A stretch of 64,000 bases of DNA from Ridgeia piscesae. Its lineage: Eukaryota > Annelida > Polychaeta > Sabellida > Siboglinidae. This document shows positions 56,793 through 64,000 of the stretch, piece after piece. The stretch covers positions 87,501 through 151,500 of the forward strand of contig JAODUO010001060.1 of assembly GCA_025642075.2 (NCBI GenBank), read 5' to 3'. The position numbers were made by a program, and so were the translations under genes. Each line of letters starts with the position of its first letter. Positions within the stretch are counted from its first letter, which is position 1. The notes under the pieces are model-generated. The model made no database searches. It was not told where the DNA came from and saw nothing but the letters and a program-made list of their open reading frames with translations.

Positions 56793-59014
56793 TATATATA
56801 TACATAAACATATATTTTATTGAATATTGTATAGTGTATACATACACCATAGTTACATACATACACACATTCTTTTCATACAGTTTGTACATATACATAT
56901 AATTTCATATTACACATACATACATTGTGGTTGGTTCATTAAAAGGTCCACCCATTAAACCATTCAGGTAACAAGATAACATTATATAATGGTTTAATTT
57001 ATAACTATCATAATGACATTTTTTAATTCATTAACTGTGTTGTTTTGTTTGACTTCGGTTAGACAAAATATTAATGAATTTAAAAACGTGTAAGTGTGTC
57101 ATTTTATAAATTTTACTGAAAGTAAACAATAGAATTTATATACTTTTCTCCTCAGTTTTTATTAACAATGCAAATAATAATTTAACCTTTCTCAACATTG
57201 ACTATTTACCATCTTATTTAGATTGTTAACATAGTCAAACTTCATGTTATTGATATATTGGTAATAGAGCCACTCAATCAATCTCATAGTTAAATAAAGC
57301 AAATTATTTTCATTAGAGTAAAAACTACTATTTTTAAAGTATAGAAAACTAGCCCACTGACATGGTCAGTTTTGATCATTGTTGGACAATAATACTGAGG
57401 GTGACCTTAGTAGGGAGGTTCTACTGTACTAAGTAACTTAGACATCCATTGTACCCTTTTAATAGTTTATAACTTACATAGGCTGCTGTTGTGACGGGGC
57501 GTGTCGAACATTGGACTGGCTACATCATTGTCTTTACTAGTGCTGGTCCCTTCAATGTCCTTCTCACACCAACCAGAGGCTGTTGTACTGGACACATCAG
57601 CTTCTTTTTCATCCGATGACTTCTCAGTGACGTCAAAGCTCTCTGTGCAAGACTCCACATCAGCGAGATTCGCCACAGAGTCAGCCTCAGTAAGACCCTT
57701 TGGCCTTGAGGCAGATATGCTCCCTGAGGCACAGGCAGCATGTGGCAAATGTTTCCTTACACTGTTATCTGTTTCACGAGGTTTACACATGTGATCAGGT
57801 TCAAGATCTTTGCTGCCATTCTGAGAAGTCACTGCCTCATTGGTCGGTTCCCCAGCATGCAAAACAATTCCCGGGTCGGTCGACGAGCCACTGTGTGTCT
57901 CGTCAGCTGTGGCCTCATGACCTTGACCTTCCATAACACACACAGGTGATACCGGAGTCTTACCCGCTGAAGAGCGTCTTCGTGATGCTTTCACGTGTTT
58001 CCTCACTTCCTTGGTGTGTTTCCGGTCTGGGTCATTGATGTCGGAGTCGTCCGTGTCAGCCATGTGGTGCAGACGTGTCACTTTGCACGACTGATGTTGC
58101 CTCCTCACTAATGTGTGGTCAGATTGCTCTGTCGATATCGGCAGCTTCTCTGTGATCTTACGAATTCGTTCCCTCAGCTGCTGCAGATTCACTGGTGCGT
58201 CACCACCATCGACATTCAACGCTGCATCCTTTTTGACATGAGTGTCATGACTGTCACCATGTGAGGATACTTTAGTGTCACTTTTTGTCTTACCACAAGA
58301 ACCACATGCTTTGCCAGCAAATTCTTTGTCTGCTTGGGTCTCACCTAAACCTTCACTATGCAGTGTCTTAGCATTTTCTAGCATCTCATTCATGGCATCA
58401 GATTCCTTACTTGCGACACACTGTGTTTGGCATTCACCGTCAACCACTGACTCACCAGTGGTGAAGACTGGCGTGACATCACTGCGTCCAGTGTCATGGG
58501 CACAGTCACTGGACTGTGACCGAGCTATGTGATTGAGAGCATGCTTGAGAGCAATCCCAGCAGCTCTCCACTGACGTAGACGAACATCTTCACACTTACT
58601 CTTATCGGACGCACTAACAGTGTCACCACACACATCTGATGCTGACTGCGACATTGGTGTCAACCAGTCAGGCTGTGACGTCGGCGCCATCCAGTCTGTC
58701 TGACCAAGTGCCCCATCAACATTGCCACTGTTTGTTTTCTGTTTCACACCATATGAATAGCACAAGTTCTGGTGACTAATGACACAGCCGTCACTATGTG
58801 GTTTTTCTGATTTGTCACATGTCAACTGTATTTTGTCGTGATTGGCTGTGCCACAGCACAGACTTCCCTCAGCATATGTCTGTCCTAAGCCGCATGTTGA
58901 AATCACACCAGCAGATGCCGACTGGCCAATGTCTTTGCCTTTGTTTGCAGCTGGACATGTCATTTGCCCACCTCCTTCGGCTACAGGTTTGTCCGCTTCT
59001 GCGTTGTCAGACAT
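51438..59014 (-). CDS. PJA2: Praja-like RING-H2 E3 ubiquitin ligase (8 coding exons)
   Basis: Probable E3 ubiquitin ligase. Exons 59014-57478, 56419-56289, 54540-54459, 54132-54066, 53574-53499, 53037-52923, 52336-52217 and 51485-51438 join with consistent phases to about 724 residues (human PJA2 708), provided one extra base in the RING exon is ignored. Layout: about 512 residues of Ser/Asp/His-rich, probably disordered N-terminus; an acidic patch (DDGFDDLCDLVLDTDE); a Cys cluster (ECDCTMC); then YIDGLPSV, resembling SIDGLPET of Praja; then the C-terminal RING-H2. Ligands would be Cys676, 679, 694, His696, 699, Cys702, 713, 716. The ending KSGTCPVCR is typical of Praja. FER-FBXL17-Praja neighbourhood supports the family call. 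The symbol is by homology and synteny; the N-terminus is too diverged to prove orthology. Confidence 0.75.
52217..52336 (-). CDS. PJA2: Praja-like exon 8: RING-H2, first six ligands, with a 1-nt frameshift
   Basis: Acceptor cttacag to CCACAAG|gtatga. The first half reads EDDLTCPICLCNFEAGEDAK; the second half, one base out of frame, reads LPCQHLFHHLCIKVWIHK. The break is at tcgTTTgcc, where two Ts would keep the RING open. The other exon lengths fit only if this exon is 119 rather than 120 nt. So this is a sequence error or a real frameshift allele; family homology is clear on both sides. Confidence 0.85.
52923..53037 (-). CDS. PJA2: Praja-like exon 7: segment before RING
   Basis: Acceptor tctgtgccag to CCCAACG|gtaagt. 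NVITQMLTVYPDLMSDQVPP then YIDGLPSVSIKPN, the pre-RING motif seen in Praja proteins. Confidence 0.82.
53155..53330 (+). mobile_element. tRNA-derived SINE, copy C (5' truncated)
   Basis: Shares TTTGTGCATTAATTCCAGCA, TGAATGCTTTCCA and the tail CCTAAGGACTGGATACTG with copy B; head missing. In a Praja-like gene intron. Confidence 0.7.
53385..53487. repeat. 48-bp direct duplication near a Praja-like exon donor
   Basis: Two copies containing GTGCCTGCGTTTATGTGACA and GTGGTTGGACACTGT; the nearer ends about 12 bases from the donor of exon 6. Confidence 0.9.
53499..53574 (-). CDS. PJA2: Praja-like exon 6
   Basis: Acceptor aactttag to TTTCAT|gtaagt. LSEVCPLDLLLRQSGHHDIL then QAMFH. Phase restores with both neighbours. 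Confidence 0.72.
53930..54080. repeat. Degenerate about 41-bp repeat seeded at an exon donor
   Basis: Four diverged units sharing GTCACTNANTGCTGGANNNNGTCAC on the plus strand. The outermost includes the 3' end and donor (ATCCAGCA|gtgagtgac) of Praja-like exon 5. Confidence 0.75.
54066..54132 (-). CDS. PJA2: Praja-like exon 5
   Basis: Acceptor tgattgtag to CATCCAGCA|gtgagt. AMWAARNDAELAEQEEGDSI, likely helical. Its 3' edge and donor are duplicated downstream (53.93-54.08 kb). Confidence 0.72.
54459..54540 (-). CDS. PJA2: Praja-like exon 4: acidic and Cys-rich segment
   Basis: Acceptor cattgcag to TTGGAG|gtgggt. SSGNSEDGGDADDEFECDC then TMCHNIG. The CxCxxC spacing might bind metal; no family recognised. 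Confidence 0.75.
54928..56126 (+). mobile_element. hAT-type DNA transposon remnant
   Basis: Ends CAGGGTTGGCATGTTCCGGG and, inverted, CAGGGTTGTCACGTTTTTCC, as in hAT elements. At 55567-55680 the plus strand encodes SASIERIFSKLLQTKLRNQL followed by GLAKTVKLVLC and a stop, the hAT C-terminal dimerisation motif. The rest of the transposase is missing, so it is dead. Flanks share TATCTGC. Inside a Praja-like intron. Confidence 0.8.
56289..56419 (-). CDS. PJA2: Praja-like exon 3: acidic segment
   Basis: Acceptor ttcattag to AGTGGG|gtgagc. Encodes MPDCDKESDDGFDDLCDLVL then VEEEIQIHVEDIGD; strongly acidic. Confidence 0.78.
56430..57470. other. AT-rich intron of the Praja-like gene
   Basis: Very AT-rich, with a TA microsatellite at 56758-56802. 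No coding or element signature seen. Confidence 0.7.
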
Positions 59015-59024
59015 CTCTGGCAAT
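57478..59024 (-). CDS. PJA2: Praja-like exon 2: start codon and long disordered N-terminus
   Basis: Acceptor gtcttgtag at 59025, ATG at 59014 (MSDNAEADKPVAEGG), 512 codons, donor AGCCTAT|gtaagt. Rich in Ser, Thr, Asp, His and Cys, with no recognised domain. It holds a basic stretch VKASRRRSSAGK (about 342-352), which contains a kinase-A-type RRRSS site; Praja2 is known to bind PKA regulatory subunits, but a link here is only inference. Confidence 0.82.
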
Positions 59025-59832
59025 CTACAAGACATCACTATAATGTACACAGTTACAGATCATTTGTCATGAGCTGAACTTTACGATTAAATTTAAATAC
59101 AACAAACTACTTAGTTGTGGAATGATGTCCACACAATTTTGTGAAATAACAGCAATTCAGGAATAAAATACCCATAAAAAGCATAAACACAACTGTATGT
59201 TTTATAGATCCCCTAATGGATGAACATGTTTCATCATGTGCATGCAGATGCAGTAAACAATATGTAGCTGACCATATCATATATTTCACAACATAGCCAA
59301 TTGGCACACCACAGTGCATTGAGGCATGAGTCATGAGTGACTCTTAACAGTTCACCAACATTTATAAATTAATCTTACATATAAATTTATAAATACATAA
59401 CACACTTAAACAATATTTCCAGCACATCAGCATACTCCTCTGCATTAGGATGTCATCAACATGCATCTCGCGACGCTGGCCAATTTATGACACTACAGGC
59501 ATACCACTGGCGATGTCATGAATCTACTCTATGTCTGCCCAGCCCCAGGCCTAGGCTATCATGTATTAGGCTCGTAACTCCAGGCGATTCAAACTAGACA
59601 ATCTGGACATTATTTACCGATTATTTCGAGATTGTTGTGCCTCTGGGCACGAGTTTATGGCGACTCAGGTTTTCGTAATATTGAGTAATTTACGATGATC
59701 GACATCGTACAGACAGAGACGGACAGTCCAGTCCGACTGCGTTCTCGCACTCGCTGTCTCGAACTGATTCAATTATTTATTTAAATGCTCAGTGCTCCAT
59801 TTTGTAAATTTAAATACGTGGTATAAACTTAC

Positions 59833-59960
59833 CTGTGCAACGGTCTCCAAGGCTGTTCTTATCACTAACAATCGTACGGTAGTGCGCGTTACACAAAATA
59901 AAGAATACGAGATACAAAATTACAAGTTTTGCAGCTCAAAATATTAGTCAGGATGTCAAA
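59833..59960 (-). other. PJA2: Probable noncoding first exon of the Praja-like gene
   Basis: A minus-strand segment ends GTTGCACAG|gtaagttt at 59833, a near-perfect donor, about 0.8 kb upstream of the acceptor (gtcttgtag) before the ATG exon. The upstream edge is not determined. The promoter should lie around 59.9-60.0 kb. Confidence 0.55.
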
Positions 59961-60469
59961 TCGGCGCATGCTCAGTAGATGCGGAAATCAAAAATGTCAA
60001 CATTGCCCCCACGTGGGTGGCACTGAACGCCTTTGGTCAAGTTTTGACAGTTAACGAGTATAATTATATAGGCCCTATAGCAACCAGTGGTGTGGCCAGG
60101 GGGGGGGGGGGCAGTAGCCTGGAAAATTAGGATGGTGGGGAACGGAGGACCAATAACTGCTGCCTGATTCGTAGTCACAAAGTATAGTGGATTTCAGGAT
60201 GCCTGTGTAATATTTTATTTCCCAGTCCTATACCCTTTCGCAAATCAATTGTCATTATTCAGACAGGATTAGGTTAGGAATTCTACACTTCTGTCGCTGG
60301 CTGCAGCACAAGGGTTGACAGAGCAATCAACATGTCATTATTCTCAATGACGGCTAATGGCTATTACGGATTCAAAATAATAATTGCCCGGTTAATTGCT
60401 AGACTATAGGGTATAAATTGCATGTTTTTGTTATTATTTTCTAGGCACCACTGTCGTCAGATGTGAATT

Positions 60470-61965
60470 GAGTGACCATGATTTGTTTCCATTTCAATTT
60501 TTCCTCTCACTTTTCTCTTAATACGTTCTCTGTCTCCAATTCATTCTATCTATTATATTTATCCTATTCTTCTCCCCATATTTCGGTTTTCCTCGCCTTC
60601 TTTCCCCACCATTTTCTGGGCATCTGCTCTCTTTGCCAGTTTTTTTATCTCCCATTTATTTCCACATGACCATCCCATATGTATTCACCAATTTGTTCTT
60701 CTTCTTCCGGGTTACCGCCTAGCCTCGATCAATGTGCTGAGGATACAGGCGGGCTAACAGGTAAAATCAGAAAAATCTTTTTTTCGTTTTGGGTGCAATG
60801 CAATGTATCAGAACAATAATTAGTGCATGCAAACAGTAATGCGTGCAAAGGAACTAGTTATATCTAAAAAGTGGAATAATGCAAAGTCTGGATATTGTTC
60901 TTAAATGAATCAAGGCTGTTTTATTTACATGTTGAGGGAGGGCGTTCCAGACCAAAGTCGAATGGTACTTGGGAAAAAAGAATACAAGTGGTAATTTAAT
61001 TACTGGAGTGAGGGATAAGGTAGGACAAGGAATGTTGTTTTCTACTAACTGCGTTTACAGGAATGAGATATTTATTTACTGGTATACCCACTATAGCCCA
61101 TTTGCTATTTTGTATATCATGCATGGTTTTGCGTCATTTCTTCGGTCAGATAGGGATCTCCATCCTAATGTCTGGAGCATATTGGTTACACTTGATGTAT
61201 TATGGTGGCGATGTAAGACATATCGACCTGCACGGCGTTGTTCTTTTTGCAACTGTCCTTCACTCCAACCTCCACTTTCATGTCATCCATTTTCTCTAGC
61301 ACCCACAATTATTCTTACCAGGTGGTTTTTCGCAAACCTGGACCTTCTTCTATTGTTTCTCTGTTAGTAACATCGTCTCTAGTGCATTCACGTACGCCGC
61401 GGTCATTCACGAGCTGAGCACATTTCCTTTACGTTTACGTGATATGCGTCTATCTCCCATCACGTCTTCGAGTTTCCTCCAAGTGTTTGCCCCGGCTGTA
61501 AATGCTCATTGTAATCAAAACAATTAATCTGGTTGATTTTGTACAGGGAAAATGTCCCTTCCTGTCGTGAATTTATGAATTGCATTATGCAACGTTACAT
61601 TTTGTGAAGTTACAGGTTGATCAACAACAATGTTAAGATAGGGATGTTTAATTATTGTTTCATCAGAGCTAGTAAGTGACTACAAGTTGGTGTTTGTCAT
61701 GGTCTTTGTCAGTAGGTTTGGGAGAGTAGCGTGAAGAATGTGGTGGCCAGCTGTAGGCAGATGTTATGTAGGGGTTTGGGGTTCATGTCTCTTTAATAAT
61801 GTGTTGTTTCTCTCTTACTTTCTAACTGTGATGCCTTTTGTGAATTGCTTTATTGAACTGCCAGCCACATTGGTCAGTGAACTTTGTTGTCATGTCGGTA
61901 TTAATTTTAAGCGAGTTGGGTTTGAATTATTTATACATAAATAATATTTTATTAGGAGCGCGAAC
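60470..61965. mobile_element. LINE-derived dispersed repeat block, cluster 2 (inverted)
   Basis: 61255-61965 is the reverse complement of the family at 33.3-34.0 kb (shared GAGCTGAGCACATTTCCTTT, CATGTCGGTATTAATTTTAA, GCGAGTTGGGTTTGAA). 60590-60685 matches the RT-coding piece at 34.3 kb. Between them, 60690-61250 is absent from cluster 1 and is flanked by TTGTTCTT on both sides, so it looks like a later insertion. Confidence 0.65.
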
Positions 61966-62039
61966 GAAACTCTCACGTGTCATTGCTATTATTGTAGTAA
62001 GTAGAATATAGGATCCTACCGTGATACGGTTGGCGCGTT

Positions 62040-62520
62040 TGTGCGCGGCGCGGAGGAAGGGAGGAAGGTCAAAGGTCAAGGTCAAATGTCACGGGGACAA
62101 GATCAAAGGTCAAGTGGTGCCCCTAGCGGATATTCGAAAAACTGGTGGCGCCCGTAGCAGACAGGTCACGAACTAGTAATGTCCAAATTCGTGCGTCTTA
62201 TTTTAAAAATTGGGTCAAATGGGGTTAGGGGTCATGCAGCGTCCCCTAGCGGATAGGTGGGGAACTACAAACTAGGTCAAAGAACACGTGGAGCCATCTG
62301 ACGGACATGTCTTCAGCTAATACCCCAAAATTACGTGTGTCTTATTTTAAAACTACTTTAAAAATAGTCAAGAGGCGAACCCGGCGAGCGTCTTGATTGG
62401 CTGTTCCGGAGAAAGAAGGGTTTTAATTGGCTGTTGCGGAGGAAGGGTAGAAGGTCAAAAAACAAAGGTCAACCTGAAGGTCAATTATCATCATTATTAC
62501 GTTCTGCACGTAGGCCACTT
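62040..62520. promoter_or_regulatory. Cluster of AGGTCA half-sites
   Basis: AGGTCA-A-AGGTCA-AGGTCA at 62066-62084 (a DR1 followed directly by a third half-site), then further AGGTCA at 62107, 62162, 62271, 62453, 62467 and 62478. AGGTCA is the nuclear-receptor half-site. It may only be repeat-derived; no gene lies within 2 kb in the window. Confidence 0.3.
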
Positions 62521-62939
62521 GGGTCACTTTCTTCACGTTCCTCATGTAGGTCATCTACACATCATACCGCATGCGCAATGTTATTGTTTTATTATCTATC
62601 TTATATAATAGTGGGCTAATGCAACTGGAGCGGAGGAAGGTAGAAGGTTATAAGTTATTGTGTCTTTTTAAAACTATTGCAAGTGGTTGGTACACTACGC
62701 TACGGCAAGTCATCGCGTCAGCTGAAGGTGTAGGAGATATTAACCGTCGACCTTCCTCCCTCAGACCGTGCGACGTGCAAGGGCACCGCTACTGAAAGTA
62801 GACCTGTCGCCGGTTCAACTATATGTTGCTAGGCAACCAGCAGTAAATAAAAAACAATGTAATACATTGTATTTGTGACTTAGTGTCCCTAGCTTGACAA
62901 GTCTGGGCACGTTTATTCATATGATGGTATCACTTCACT

Positions 62940-63095
62940 GTCCAGTATGTAGGTTACATAGGTCTTCCACCAATACAAAATTGTAGTTCACACGTCGCTA
63001 CCATGTCCAGTATGTAGGTCACATAGGTCTTCCACCAATACAAAATTGTAGTTCACACGTCGCTACCATGTCCAGTATGTAGGTCACATATGTGA
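62940..63095. repeat. 66-bp tandem repeat, about 2.3 copies
   Basis: Shared CCAGTATGTAGGTCACATAG, TCTTCCACCAATACAAAATT and CACACGTCGCTACCATG. Confidence 0.9.
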
Positions 63096-63124
63096 CGTTC
63101 TCCACGTATGGAACTTACATATGT

Positions 63125-63650
63125 CGTGTGTGCGTGTGGTGTGCGTGTGCGTGTGCGTGTGCGTGTGCGTGTGCGTGTGCGTGTGCGTGTGCGTGTGCGT
63201 GTGCGTGTGCGTGTGCGTGTGCGTGTGCGTGTGCGTGTGCGTGTGCGTGTGCGTGTGCGTGTGCGTGTGCGTGTGCTTGTGGTGTGCGTGTGCGTGTGCA
63301 TGTGCGTGTGCGCGTTCGCGTGCGCATCAGCGTGTGTCCGCCAGTGTTCGCGTGTGTCCGTATGTGTTCGCGTGTGTCCGTATGTATCCATGTGTGACCG
63401 CGTGTGACCGCACGTGACGGCGTATGCCAGTGTGTGTCCACGTGTGTCCACGTGTGTCCGCATGTGTTCGCGTGTGTCCGCATGTGTTCGCGTGTGTCCG
63501 CATGTGTTCGCGAGTGTCCGCGTATGTCCGCATGTGACCGTGTGTGTCCGCACGTGTCCGCATGTGTCCGCGCGTGTGACCGCGTGTGTCCGCGTGTGTC
63601 CCCGTGTGACCGCGTGTGTCCCCGTGTGTCCCCGTGTATCCCCGTGTGAT
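63125..63650. repeat. GTGTGC hexamer grading into a decamer repeat
   Basis: (GTGTGC)n at 63140-63280, then CGTGTGTCCG-type units to 63650. Confidence 0.95.
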
Positions 63651-63769
63651 CAAAATGTTACTGTTTTTGTAAGGGACAAAAACATAGCACATTTTAGAAA
63701 TTTTGAGACCATACTCCGGTACCGCCGAGTTTGGTTTGGTATGAAATTTTCAATCACTTAACCCCAACT

Positions 63770-64000
63770 TGTTTTTATGTAAAACCCTAGTTAACCTAAA
63801 TAAAAGCTGTGTCTAACCCTAGTTAGTGTCTAATATAGTGTTAGGGTTTTCCGCTAGATGGCGTTAGCTGTTAAAGTAGTGATATCGCAACACAAGTTTT
63901 TACTGTGTCTAACCCTAGTTAGTGGTTGATTTGTCCGCTAGATGGGGCTGTCGTCTAATATAGTGTTAGGATTATCCGCCAGATGGGGTTAACGTGTAGC
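63770..64000. repeat. Imperfect repeat of about 85-100 bp at window end
   Basis: Shared GTGTCTAACCCTAGTTAGTG, TAATATAGTGTTAGG and TCCGCTAGATGG blocks. Continues beyond the window. AACCCTAGTT is not a tandem telomere repeat here. Confidence 0.75.

Noticed and set aside
57501..57949. Plus-strand frames over the large Praja-like exon
   Set aside because: Shadows of a 512-codon minus-strand exon with matching splice sites.
63778..63960. AACCCTAGTT repeats as possible telomere
   Set aside because: Occurs as scattered copies inside a longer unit, not as a tandem TTAGGG array.

Overview
This is eukaryotic, animal-type DNA: three spliced protein genes with GT-AG introns, an AT-rich background, many long micro- and minisatellites, and remnants of LINE, SINE, hAT and other transposons. 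The proteins look like invertebrate orthologues of vertebrate genes. The repeat load and style would suit a mollusc or another lophotrochozoan, but the species cannot be named from the sequence. No bacterial genes, operons, CRISPR array or rRNA were seen.

Layout. (1) 4935-30061, minus strand: a complete FER/FES-type non-receptor tyrosine kinase in 17 coding exons (F-BAR, linker, SH2, kinase; about 893 residues by my splicing), with a possible noncoding first exon near 32.7-33.0 kb. (2) 37598-44278, plus strand: an FBXL17-type F-box/leucine-rich-repeat protein in 6 exons (about 486 residues), head-to-head with FER. (3) 51438-59014, minus strand: a Praja-like RING-H2 ubiquitin ligase in 8 coding exons (about 724 residues after allowing for one extra base in the RING exon), with a noncoding first exon ending at 59833. 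FER, FBXL17 and PJA2 are also close neighbours in human (5q21.3), with FBXL17 and FER divergent, so this looks like an old conserved gene block in which Praja lies on the other side.

The genes act in different processes: membrane-curvature-linked tyrosine phosphorylation (FER), SCF substrate recognition (FBXL17) and RING-dependent ubiquitination (Praja). I see no sign that they form one pathway; the link is positional.

Minisatellites fill roughly a quarter of the window. The most striking feature is that several are seeded exactly on gene boundaries. A 56-bp array (about 43 copies) repeats the 3' edge of the kinase HRD exon together with its 5' splice site. A 48-bp array (about 36 copies) repeats the 3' edge and gtaagt donor of a coiled-coil exon. 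A 36-bp array (about 127 copies) repeats the FBXL17 stop-codon region. A short degenerate array repeats a Praja exon edge and donor. Several other donors have tandem repeats starting within about 25 bases. A 4.35-kb 16-bp array and a 2.5-kb 96-bp array lie inside FER introns and code for nothing.

Flanks. 1-4934 holds microsatellites and no recognisable gene. 32.7-37.6 kb (between FER and FBXL17) holds LINE-derived repeats and microsatellites. 48.85-51.4 kb is empty apart from a 15-bp array just after the Praja stop. 60-64 kb holds LINE-derived repeats inverted relative to those at 33-35 kb, a cluster of AGGTCA half-sites, and simple repeats.
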